Assembly: GCA_027297485.1 (NCBI GenBank)
Contig: JAPUHZ010000239.1
Location: forward strand, 1-5,828
Direction: 5' to 3'
DNA: 5,828 nt
Origin: Deltaproteobacteria bacterium
GTDB taxonomy: Bacteria; Desulfobacterota_B; Binatia; UBA9968
Shown: positions 1 to 5,628 of the stretch, piece after piece
How the letters are laid out: each line of letters starts with the position of its first letter
Position numbering within the stretch: position 1 is the first letter of the stretch
The notes under the pieces: generated by a model
Databases searched by the model: none
Seen by the model: the letters and a program-made list of their open reading frames with translations, nothing else
Told to the model about the DNA's origin: nothing
Position numbers and translations under genes: made by a program

Positions 1-431
1 AGTTCTCGGCTTCCGTTGCGCCCAGCAATCCCAACCGTTGCCTCGTGGACCAATAGGGCCGTGGCGGGGTCGGCGTGGGGATCCGCAAAACAGAGGTTCC
101 CTCCCAATGTGCCCTGGCAGCGGACGCGAATGTTACCTATGTGAGATTCAGCGTAGGCCAACATGGGAAGGTGCTGATGAACCAGCGGGTCTGTCTCCAG
201 TCGTCGATGGGTCACCGTAGCACCCATGAGAAGATTGCTCCCATCCCAGGAGATCCCCTTTAGGGTGGAAATTCCTTTGATGTTGACGAGGGTGGTGGCT
301 TCAATCAACCCGTAGCGCAGGAGTAGGATGAGCTCGGCTCCGCCGGCATAGACCCTTGCCTGGTCGCCATCTAACTCTGAGGCGGCTTCCTCGATGGTCG
401 TGGGCTCCCGGACACGGAATGGCTTAAGCAT
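1..431 (-). CDS. Molybdenum hydroxylase FAD-binding medium subunit (CoxM-like), N-terminal part; continues past the left edge
   Basis: Reading leftward from the ATG at 431-429 gives 143 open codons with no stop before the edge. The protein starts MLKPFRVREPTTIEEAA and carries both FAD-contact motifs of the PCMH-type flavoprotein subunits of the xanthine dehydrogenase/CO dehydrogenase family: AGGAEL at residues 29-34 (usually AGGTDL) and GTLGGNL at 107-113, followed by FADPHADPATALL at 115-127. The match is co-linear with the family from residue 1, so this start is right. A GGAGGA ribosome site (complement of 436-441) lies 4 bases upstream. In the family this subunit passes electrons from the Mo/Fe-S subunits to its FAD. 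The partner large and small subunits are not visible and would be expected further left. The gene is divergent from the LigB gene. The family is used for CO, xanthine, nicotinate, quinoline and similar substrates, so the substrate cannot be told from this fragment. Family assignment is firm; role in this cluster is inference. Confidence 0.9.
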   Translation of the reverse strand, partial: MLKPFRVREPTTIEEAASELDGDQARVYAGGAELILLLRYGLIEATTLVNIKGISTLKGISWDGSNLLMGATVTHRRLETDPLVHQHLPMLAYAESHIGNIRVRCQGTLGGNLCFADPHADPATALLVHEATVGIAGRNGSRE

Positions 432-499
432 GGAATCCTCCGTAAAGCGTCAGCGAATACATCGCATTAAAGCCCGGTCAATGTCAACTCCTGTCTGGC

Positions 500-594
500 C
501 CTTGACAAGCCATCTTACGCTGACATATACATCGGTTGAAAAGCTACCTCGGTAACTGGTAATGAGCCCTCCATGGCTCAGCAGGTTGTCAAGG
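500..594. repeat. Inverted repeat CCTTGACAA / TTGTCAAGG flanking the promoter candidate
   Basis: CCTTGACAA at 500-508 is matched exactly in reverse complement by TTGTCAAGG at 586-594, with 77 bases between. A related TGTCAA box is at 482-487, inverted relative to the 500-508 copy. Three copies of one hexamer core in a divergent promoter region suggest binding sites for a local regulator, which is not encoded in this window. Chance occurrence cannot be excluded for arms this short. Confidence 0.35.
502..531 (+). promoter_or_regulatory. Candidate sigma70 promoter for the LigB-type dioxygenase gene
   Basis: A perfect TTGACA (-35) lies at 502-507 and TATACA (-10, four of six matching) at 526-531, with an 18-base spacer. 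A start of transcription around 538 would give a leader of about 200 bases before the ATG at 741. The -35 hexamer is itself part of the 9-base inverted repeat, so a repressor bound there would block polymerase. This rests on consensus matching only. Confidence 0.35.
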
Positions 595-680
595 TTCCAG
601 TCTCGGGGCTTTTTTATCTCGCTAATTGCTTTTCGCTGAGCACAAGGCAAACAGGGTCCTTTTCAGATTTTGTGAGGTTG

Positions 681-699
681 GCTTTGTGACAGGCAAAGC
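681..699. repeat. Short inverted repeat GCTTTG-N7-CAAAGC upstream of the LigB gene
   Basis: The arms are 681-686 and 694-699, ending 41 bases before the ligB start codon. The repeat could be an operator half-site pair or a small hairpin in the leader RNA. It overlaps the second copy of the TTTGTGA direct repeat (683-689). Evidence is sequence symmetry only. Confidence 0.25.
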
Positions 700-740
700 A
701 GAATCGACCAGCCGGCATTAATCGAACAAAGGAGGTTGAG

Positions 741-1700
741 ATGGCTCGTATCGTTCTTGGAGTAGGGTCCAGTCATGCACCCAGCCTCAATGGAACAGTC
801 GACCGGTGGGCGGAGGCGGGTAAGAGGGACATGGCCAACCCCAAAGGTGGCGGCATGCCCATGAAACTGGATATTGAGGCAATGATCCAGGAACGGCAGA
901 CCTGGATCGGGAAGGAACTGACGCCGGAGGTATGGAAGCGCCGGCATGAATCTTGTCAAAAGGCTATAACCCAACTTGCAGAGCGCCTCGAGCAGGTGGC
1001 GCCGGATGTGGCGATAATCGTCGGGGACGACACTCATGAAGTCTTTATGCCTGAAGACGAGATCCCCGCAATCGGAGTATTTTGGGGGGAGCAGATCCCT
1101 CTAGTTCCTCATTCGAGCCGTGTTCGCGGATCAGCCAATGAACCTACCTTACTGAAAGGGGAACCAGCTCTCGGTCGGCATATTATTGGGTATTTGAATG
1201 GCGAGGGCTTTGACATCGCCAGTTGCCGAACTATACCGCAAGGGCGTTCAATCGGCCATGCGTTCGACTTCATCTATGGGCGGATTATGAAGAGAGCGTT
1301 ACCTGCGCATGTGCCTTTGTTCCTAAACACTTACTATGCCCCCAACCAACCCACCCTTAAGCGATGCTATGCGCTAGGGAGAGCGCTGCGACGAGCCATT
1401 GAGTCATGGGAGAGCGACAAGACCGTGGCTCTGATTGGCAGTGGGGGGCTGTCCCACATGGTGATCGATGAGGCCCTGGACCGGTCGATCCTTAAGGCCA
1501 TGCAAGCGAAAGACGAGAAGAGCCTGGTTAAGCACCCTGAGGAGTTATTCAATTGGGGGACCGGCGAGATCCGTAGCTGGATTGTGGTGGCCGGGGCCAT
1601 GGAGGAAACTGACATGGAAATGCACCTCCTGGCCTATGAGCCATGCTACCGATCACCGGCAGGAACGGGGTGCGCGTGCGCCTTCGCGTATTGGGAGTGA
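741..1700 (+). CDS. LigB-type (class III) extradiol ring-cleavage dioxygenase, catalytic subunit
   Basis: This 319-residue protein matches the LigB fold: oxygen-dependent meta cleavage of a catecholic or aminophenolic ring using non-heme Fe(II) in the cytoplasm. By comparison with protocatechuate 4,5-dioxygenase LigB (302 residues), the iron ligands are His12 in SSHAPSL, His99 in GDDTHEVF and Glu276 in GTGEIRSW. The catalytic His is His239 in GSGGLSHM, and His173 in IGHAFDF fits the LigB DHG position. The stretch around 208-223 (KRCYALGRALRRAIES) closely parallels LigB. The start is fixed by AAAGGAGG at 728-735, five bases before the ATG. No LigA-like alpha subunit is fused or adjacent. The gene is divergent from the coxM-like gene and followed by a terminator. 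Members of this family also cleave gallate, 2,3-dihydroxyphenylpropionate-type rings and 2-aminophenol. The actual substrate is not readable from the sequence, but the downstream RidA genes make an aminated ring plausible. Confidence 0.92.
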   Translation: MARIVLGVGSSHAPSLNGTVDRWAEAGKRDMANPKGGGMPMKLDIEAMIQERQTWIGKELTPEVWKRRHESCQKAITQLAERLEQVAPDVAIIVGDDTHEVFMPEDEIPAIGVFWGEQIPLVPHSSRVRGSANEPTLLKGEPALGRHIIGYLNGEGFDIASCRTIPQGRSIGHAFDFIYGRIMKRALPAHVPLFLNTYYAPNQPTLKRCYALGRALRRAIESWESDKTVALIGSGGLSHMVIDEALDRSILKAMQAKDEKSLVKHPEELFNWGTGEIRSWIVVAGAMEETDMEMHLLAYEPCYRSPAGTGCACAFAYWE

Positions 1701-1898
1701 TACCTGACGGCGCAATGATGTTAGACGCACAGGCCATTGTGGTAGCTTGGAGTTCTTCGAACTATGCGATAGTCGTCCCAACGCTCTAAGGTGCCTTAAC
1801 TGGACAGAAACCCGGTACCGGTCCGACGTTCAAAGATCATTGCCTTTTAAGACTGGCTAGGACACTCAACGGAAAGCAACCGTCCCGAAAGCAGCGGC

Positions 1899-1942
1899 CT
1901 ATAGCCGTGGGACAAATGGTTTGTCGCCGGCTCTAGCTTTTT
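1899..1942 (+). terminator. Intrinsic (rho-independent) terminator downstream of the LigB gene
   Basis: A long hairpin can be paired by hand: 1899-1901 with 1934-1936, AGCCG 1903-1907 with CGGCT 1928-1932, G1909 with C1927, and GACAAA 1911-1916 with TTTGTC 1920-1925, closing on a TGG loop. The few mismatches or bulges fall at 1902/1933, 1908 and 1910/1926. TTTTT at 1938-1942 follows one base after the stem. It lies about 200 bases beyond the ligB stop, leaving a long 3' untranslated region, and isolates ligB from the RidA genes. An alternative hairpin (GTCCC 1882-1886 with GGGAC 1909-1913) would compete with it. A regulated leader of the next gene is therefore possible but less likely. Confidence 0.65.
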
Positions 1943-1981
1943 CATACCTTTTGATCATTGCCCATCCAATCAGAAAACTTC

Positions 1982-2010
1982 TTGAAACTGCAAAGGCAGA
2001 TATCAACAAT
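1982..2010 (+). promoter_or_regulatory. Candidate sigma70 promoter for the RidA genes
   Basis: TTGAAA (1982-1987, five of six matches to -35) and AACAAT (2005-2010, four of six to -10) are separated by 17 bases. The site lies after the terminator at 1899-1942 and 35 bases before the start codon at 2046, as expected for an independent transcription unit. The -10 is poor, so the call depends mainly on position. Confidence 0.3.
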
Positions 2011-2045
2011 CACCGGCAAACCTAATTTAACGATGGAGGGATAAG

Positions 2046-2768
2046 ATGGTCGTGCGACGCCAAACCATTCACGTTCCGGGAAGAGGCCGTATTCACTCGC
2101 CGGTTCCGGAAGGCATTAGAGTCGGGGATTTTATTTTTTCATCTCTTTTGGGTCCAGTTGGTCCCAATAGGGAGCAGGGAGCCAACGCTTCTGAAGACGC
2201 AGACTTGCTATTTGAGCGCATTCGAGGCCTTGTCGTAGCGGGGGGAGGAACTCCGGACGATATCGTTAGTATGGCAGTGTACGTATTCGATGATAATGAC
2301 CGGGAAGCAATAAACCAAGCATGGCTCAAAATGTTTCCGGATCCTAATGATCGGCCTGCCCGTCACATCGTGAACGTCTCTCCACATGGAACGCACTGGA
2401 GATTTGCGTCCCGGTTCACAGCTATTATTCACGACCTGTCCACTAAATCAAGGGAAGGGCAGAACCTAACGTTTTCTCCGCTGCTCACCGGTCGACTCGG
2501 TACCCAAATCCCAAACGATGAGCAGGCGCAGTGTGCGGCGTTGTTTCAGCAGGTCAAGGCGTGGGTCGAATCCGTCGGAGGGGGCATCGACAACATAGTT
2601 GATGTCATGGTTTATCTCATGGACGACAAGTATCGAAAAGTGATTAACGACGAATGGACGAAATTGTTCCCTGACCGGAGTAATCTACCAGCTCGGCAAA
2701 CTTGGAATGTAGCTCCCGCTGGCCTGGAGGGAGTCCATTTTGGCGCGACCGTCACGGCATTGCTATAA
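2046..2768 (+). CDS. Tandem (two-domain) RidA/YjgF/UK114 family protein
   Basis: RidA proteins are normally about 125-150 residues. This one has 240 and contains two copies of the domain, at roughly residues 8-130 and 136-240. Both copies carry the same signature in the same order: a DD followed by an I-x3-W-x-K-hydrophobic-FPD block (residues 82-99 and 193-210), then PAR (104-106 and 215-217), then NV-S/A-P-x-G. The PAR Arg corresponds to Arg105 of E. coli RidA, which holds the substrate carboxylate. The C-terminal region matching the E. coli Glu120 strand (IEAIA) reads RFTAII and TVTALL, so the acidic residue appears absent in both. Canonical RidA hydrolyses reactive enamines/imines to ketones plus ammonia in the cytosol. 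Some 2-aminomuconate deaminases belong to the same superfamily. GGAGGG at 2035-2040 sets the start at 2046. A single-domain relative follows 128 bases downstream and is probably co-transcribed. Exact reaction unknown. Confidence 0.88.
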   Translation: MVVRRQTIHVPGRGRIHSPVPEGIRVGDFIFSSLLGPVGPNREQGANASEDADLLFERIRGLVVAGGGTPDDIVSMAVYVFDDNDREAINQAWLKMFPDPNDRPARHIVNVSPHGTHWRFASRFTAIIHDLSTKSREGQNLTFSPLLTGRLGTQIPNDEQAQCAALFQQVKAWVESVGGGIDNIVDVMVYLMDDKYRKVINDEWTKLFPDRSNLPARQTWNVAPAGLEGVHFGATVTALL

Positions 2769-2896
2769 ATTCCGAAGGATTATGGTTAAGGACCAGTTTG
2801 ACTCACCAAGTTTAATCGTGGGTAGCTTTAGGCCTAGAAGCCTTAAATGAATGTGGGGAACTTCACTTCAAATCGAACGATACTGAAGGAGGTTAT

Positions 2897-3340
2897 ATGG
2901 CAAATCATCGGGAGAAGGTTGGTTACTCACCGCGGCATCCAAATGCCCCGATCCGCGGGCAGGTAGCAAGAGGGGTCATACCGCCTGGGATTAAGGTGAA
3001 TCGATCCAGTCAAGATGCCTTGGTCTTCTCATCAATGCTGTCGGGGCATGATGATGAGTCGCCCGGCCATGAGCTTCCTGCTGAACCTGAGCGAGAATTA
3101 GAAATTTTGTTTCGGCACATCCGCGGTTTCGTGGAAGCTGCGGGGGGTAGCGTTAACGATCTAACCACCGTTACATTTTTCGCCATGGATGATGCCCATC
3201 GTGCCACGATTCTGAAAGAGTGGGGAAAGCTCTTCCCAGACACGAAACGTCAGCCCCCTTACCATGTGCTTAATGTTGCCCCTTCAGGCTTGCGAGGGGA
3301 ACGAGTCGAAGCAGTTGTGGTTGCTCGTATACGCAGATAG
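2897..3340 (+). CDS. Single-domain RidA/YjgF/UK114 family protein lacking the active-site Arg
   Basis: This 147-residue protein has one RidA domain (about residues 30-147) after a 29-residue basic, Pro-rich N-terminal extension. It shares the local subfamily block with its neighbour: MDD at 97-99, KEWGKLFPD at 107-115 and HVLNVAPSG at 123-131. Where RidA has P-A-R (Arg105 in E. coli) it has P-P-Y, so the carboxylate-binding Arg is replaced by Tyr122. Rid proteins lacking this Arg are generally not active as canonical imine deaminases, so it may have another substrate or act as a partner subunit. The ribosome site AAGGAGG (2886-2892) lies four bases before the ATG. The tandem RidA gene lies upstream on the same strand. 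Family certain, activity unknown. Confidence 0.87.
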   Translation: MANHREKVGYSPRHPNAPIRGQVARGVIPPGIKVNRSSQDALVFSSMLSGHDDESPGHELPAEPERELEILFRHIRGFVEAAGGSVNDLTTVTFFAMDDAHRATILKEWGKLFPDTKRQPPYHVLNVAPSGLRGERVEAVVVARIRR

Positions 3341-3455
3341 TTGTGTGGTCCTTTGTTGCCCTAGCCACGTCGCCTTGTATCATTTGTTAGGAAGGAACCG
3401 CTGCTATCAGATGTAGCAAAACAAGTCTCATGGGGAAAATTTGTTGAAACCCCCT

Positions 3456-3501
3456 CTTGGCTTGTCGTACGTCCGGTGTGAGTTGATGCCAAGGCGGTTT
3501 T
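3456..3501 (+). terminator. Possible hairpin terminator after the single RidA gene
   Basis: CTTGGC (3456-3461) pairs perfectly with GCCAAG (3488-3493). The loop is 26 bases, and GCGG then TTTT (3498-3501) follow. It lies between convergent genes and its T run overlaps the stop codon of the leftward PanB-like gene. The large loop and short T run make it a weak call. The rest of 3341-3499 shows nothing else firm, only a GGGG/CCCC pair around 3432-3454. Confidence 0.25.
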
Positions 3502-4291
3502 AGAAGGGTCGAGCGGCCCGCACGTCGTCGACATACTGCTGGGCCAGCTGAAAAATCAGCCGTGCCACATCATTGCCCCGACCACGGGGAGCACCTCCGT
3601 CCAACGCCGTTGCTCTGTACGTAAAACCAGAGATCCGACCGTCCGCCTCTGGACCGGCGGTCGACGAACCGCCTAGGACCGGAATCCTGGCTGTCCTCGC
3701 AACTTCCTCGTAGATGCTATGATCCCTCACGTGAGTTAAATCCAGCATGGAAGCGCCGGCCTCCTCCAGCGCCTTCGCATCGTTGAGGATCTGCTCGCGC
3801 ATCCGTTTCGCCATTTCTTCCGTGGAGGTGTCCAATGAACCGGCGCCAAGGGTGCTCTGTGGAGAGAACCCGAACTGTGTCCACACAGGGATCCCCCCTC
3901 GCGCGATGCGACTTACGGTCTCAAGATTGCCTATGGCATTATCTACCTTCACCATCTCAGCATGGCCTTCCTTCACTAGCCGGATTGCGGCCCTCACGGC
4001 CTCATCGGGACCGTCCTGCACTGGGCCAAACGGCATGTCGCAACTGACCACTGCTCGCTTTGCGCCACGGCTCACAGCCAAACAGATAAGGACCATCTGA
4101 TCTACCGTGACCTCGTGGTGAGTCGCCTGTCCCCACATGTTTCGCCCCACGCTGTCACCCACGGTGAGGAGGTCGAACCCCGCTCCGTCCAAGATCTGTG
4201 CCATTTGGTAGTCGTAGGTGATTGCAGCAGAAATTTTCTTTCTGTCACGCTTCATTTGCTGTAGTGCTGCTACCGTTAGCTTCTCTGCCAT
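3500..4291 (-). CDS. PanB-like protein (ketopantoate hydroxymethyltransferase homologue) with altered active site
   Basis: The protein is 263 residues from the chosen start, close to the 264 of E. coli PanB, and aligns along its length as a PEP mutase/isocitrate lyase-type TIM barrel. Conserved PanB features include ITYDY near the N-terminus, VGDS (44-47, with Asp46 and Ser47), CDMPFG (Asp85), Lys115 in MVKVD and SPQS (143-146). Three functional positions differ. Asp117 replaces metal ligand Glu114. Gln139 replaces His136. Thr186 stands where the catalytic Glu181 (LVLECVP in E. coli, LDLTHVR here) should be. PanB adds hydroxymethyl from methylene-tetrahydrofolate to 2-oxoisovalerate. With these changes and this neighbourhood, a different aldol or C-C lyase reaction in aromatic breakdown is more likely. 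The start is placed at the ATG 4291-4289, because AGAGGAG (complement of 4300-4306) lies 8 bases upstream of it. The ATG at 4309 sits upstream of that ribosome site. It is the third gene of the leftward operon, 99 bases after the Rieske gene, with a TAA stop. Confidence 0.82.
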   Translation of the reverse strand: MAEKLTVAALQQMKRDRKKISAAITYDYQMAQILDGAGFDLLTVGDSVGRNMWGQATHHEVTVDQMVLICLAVSRGAKRAVVSCDMPFGPVQDGPDEAVRAAIRLVKEGHAEMVKVDNAIGNLETVSRIARGGIPVWTQFGFSPQSTLGAGSLDTSTEEMAKRMREQILNDAKALEEAGASMLDLTHVRDHSIYEEVARTARIPVLGGSSTAGPEADGRISGFTYRATALDGGAPRGRGNDVARLIFQLAQQYVDDVRAARPF

Positions 4292-4299
4292 CGTTCGTT

Positions 4300-4306
4300 C
4301 TCCTCT
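4300..4306 (-). promoter_or_regulatory. Ribosome binding site that decides the PanB-like start
   Basis: The complement of these bases reads AGAGGAG, followed by 8 bases and then ATG at 4291-4289. The alternative ATG at 4309-4307 lies immediately before this motif and has only an A/T-rich stretch (complement of 4311-4325) in front of it. The downstream Met also matches the N-terminal length of PanB proteins. Confidence 0.7.
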
Positions 4307-4390
4307 CATTCTCTAAAATAAAATAAGAACCTCTTCCGGCCAAAGAGATAATCTGGTGATGACACAAGTGGCCATACTGTAGGATCCCTT

Positions 4391-5596
4391 TCAGGCCAGA
4401 TTCGGAAAGTGATCGCGCCAGTCTTGGCCCGGAGGCACGAGTTTAGACCTGGTCACAATTTGCGGAAAATCGTTCTTAGCCGCGTCCATGATAACGTGAG
4501 GTGGTTCAAGACCGTGGTGCAATGACTTCACCGCATCGAGTAGAAAACGGCGAACGGCAATTATCCCTTCATCGCTGGCCCCAAGGTGTTCACTGCTCCG
4601 ATCATAGATCGCTCCCATACTTTCTGTAGCGCAAGAATCCTCGTTTAGGAAATCTTCAATGCCAGTAAAATCAGCCCTTCGTTGGACTTCCCTGTCCTGG
4701 AGATATTGGTTGCTGGGGTTTCGAATTCTTCGATAGTCAGGTCCAATCTGTTTGCCCCGGTGAAGGCGGCCTTTTTCTACGGGTCTACCCCGCGTAAAAC
4801 CAAGGTCATATCTCCAAGAATGCTCATCATCAATTGGGACGTAAAAGTGAACCTCATTGTTATGGGGCAGCCAGCCCGAGACAGGCATGACGAAATTATT
4901 TAAAGTCACGTAAGTTTCACCTGAGGCCATCTTTCGGAGGACTACCAATCTCACTCCAAAATCCGTTTTCTCTGTCTCATAGACTGGTACGGTGCATTCC
5001 TTAGCGGGGTCGCCTTCCGTTTTCGAATCAAACGTGATGTGAAGAAAGGAGAGGTGAGCCTTGTCACATTCCCCCTCAAGGCCCTGTAGATAGTTACATT
5101 CCAACATGCACTTAGTGACGTAAGTGTGACTCAGAGGAACACGTGTCCATTCATAGTTTGGAAAAAGCGGCATCTTATCCTTTGGGCCCATGTATGCAAA
5201 TACGATGCCTCCTATTTCCTTTGTGGGATAGGCCGTGTGCTGAATCTTGCTCTTAAAATCACTCCCTTGGGGCTCAGCAGGGGTCTCCAACACCTTCCCT
5301 TCAACATCGTACTTCCAACCGTGGTAGATGCATCTCAATCCGCAATCCTCATTGCGCCCGTAGAAAAGGGAGGTGCCCCTGTGGGAACAGTGCTCCTCTA
5401 GGAGCCCAATCTTTCCTTTGCTATCGCGAAAGGCAACGAGCTCTTCCCCTAGAAGCCTTACTTGCACTGGAGGGCAGTCGGGTTCGGGGATTTCCTCTGA
5501 TAGTAGCGCAGGGATCCAATAGCGCCTCATCAGCTCACCCATCGGAGTCCCGGGCCTGGTTCTGGTAAGAAGTTCATTTTCTTGCTTGGGAAGCAT
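4391..5596 (-). CDS. Rieske non-heme iron ring-hydroxylating oxygenase, alpha subunit (phthalate 4,5-dioxygenase-like)
   Basis: This 401-residue protein has a complete two-domain layout. The N-terminal Rieske [2Fe-2S] domain shows Cys70-x-His72 and Cys89-x2-His92, with 16 residues between the pairs. The C-terminal catalytic domain has the bridging Asp178 and iron ligands His181 and His186 in CDKAHLSFLH, with the third ligand probably Asp320 in LNEDSCATESMG. The segment IYDRSSEHLGASDEGI (330-345) is characteristic of the phthalate 4,5-dioxygenase/vanillate demethylase-type group, which works without a beta subunit and needs a separate reductase. None is visible here. The expected reaction is O2- and NAD(P)H-dependent hydroxylation or O-demethylation of an aromatic ring in the cytoplasm. 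GAGGTG (complement of 5602-5607) lies five bases before the ATG. It is preceded by 32 bases and the decarboxylase-like gene, and followed by the PanB-like gene, indicating one operon. Family is secure; substrate is not. Confidence 0.93.
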   Translation of the reverse strand: MLPKQENELLTRTRPGTPMGELMRRYWIPALLSEEIPEPDCPPVQVRLLGEELVAFRDSKGKIGLLEEHCSHRGTSLFYGRNEDCGLRCIYHGWKYDVEGKVLETPAEPQGSDFKSKIQHTAYPTKEIGGIVFAYMGPKDKMPLFPNYEWTRVPLSHTYVTKCMLECNYLQGLEGECDKAHLSFLHITFDSKTEGDPAKECTVPVYETEKTDFGVRLVVLRKMASGETYVTLNNFVMPVSGWLPHNNEVHFYVPIDDEHSWRYDLGFTRGRPVEKGRLHRGKQIGPDYRRIRNPSNQYLQDREVQRRADFTGIEDFLNEDSCATESMGAIYDRSSEHLGASDEGIIAVRRFLLDAVKSLHHGLEPPHVIMDAAKNDFPQIVTRSKLVPPGQDWRDHFPNLA

Positions 5597-5628
5597 AGCG
5601 TCACCTCGAAGCCATTTTTAATGAGCTT

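Larger units (their letters stand above)
432..740. promoter_or_regulatory. Divergent intergenic control region between the coxM-like and ligB-like genes
   Basis: No convincing gene is seen in these 309 bases. As the only spacer between two divergent genes it should contain both promoters. It holds a good rightward sigma70-like promoter candidate (502-531), a 9-base inverted repeat (500-508 and 586-594), a TGTCAA box at 482-487, and a 6-base inverted repeat close to the ligB start (681-699). TTTGTGA also occurs twice as a direct repeat, at 669-675 and 683-689. No clear sigma70 pair for the leftward gene was found. The strongest leftward -35-like sequence is TTGACA (complement of 482-487), but it lacks a well-spaced -10. 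Confidence 0.55.
1701..2045. other. 345-base intergenic region between the LigB and tandem RidA genes
   Basis: No open frame with a ribosome site and recognisable protein is present. The region contains the terminator hairpin (1899-1942), a weak promoter candidate (1982-2010) and the ribosome site of the next gene. The first part (1701-1880) includes short self-complementary stretches such as the GGTACC palindrome within 1811-1822, but nothing that can be assigned to a known RNA family. Confidence 0.6.

Noticed and set aside
38..263. Two short rightward open frames of 60 and 62 codons
   Set aside because: They are antisense to the CoxM-like coding region, which shows family motifs throughout.
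450..650. 66-codon leftward open frame in the divergent region
   Set aside because: It starts with TTG, has no recognisable domain, and covers the candidate promoter and repeats. An AGGA-like site upstream is weak support.
663..1037. 124-codon leftward open frame opposite the LigB gene
   Set aside because: It lies antisense to a well-supported LigB coding region whose catalytic residues are all in the plus frame, and the translated sequence has no family features.
2828..2849. Hairpin TTTAGGC / GCCTTAAA between the RidA genes
   Set aside because: It has a bulge and no T run follows it, so it is unlikely to be a terminator. The two RidA genes are more likely co-transcribed.
3747..4100. 117-codon rightward open frame within the PanB-like gene
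   Set aside because: It is antisense to a gene with clear homology and is low-complexity and Ser/Arg/Pro-rich, as expected of a shadow frame.
4307..4309. ATG six codons upstream as the start of the PanB-like gene
   Set aside because: The AGAGGAG ribosome site lies after this ATG and is well placed for the ATG at 4291. Nothing ribosome-site-like precedes 4309.
4310..4390. Possible attenuator between the Rieske and PanB-like genes (CTCTT/AAGAG hairpin on the minus strand with T-rich tail)
   Set aside because: The stem is only five pairs and the T-rich tail is interrupted and distant. It is too weak to list.
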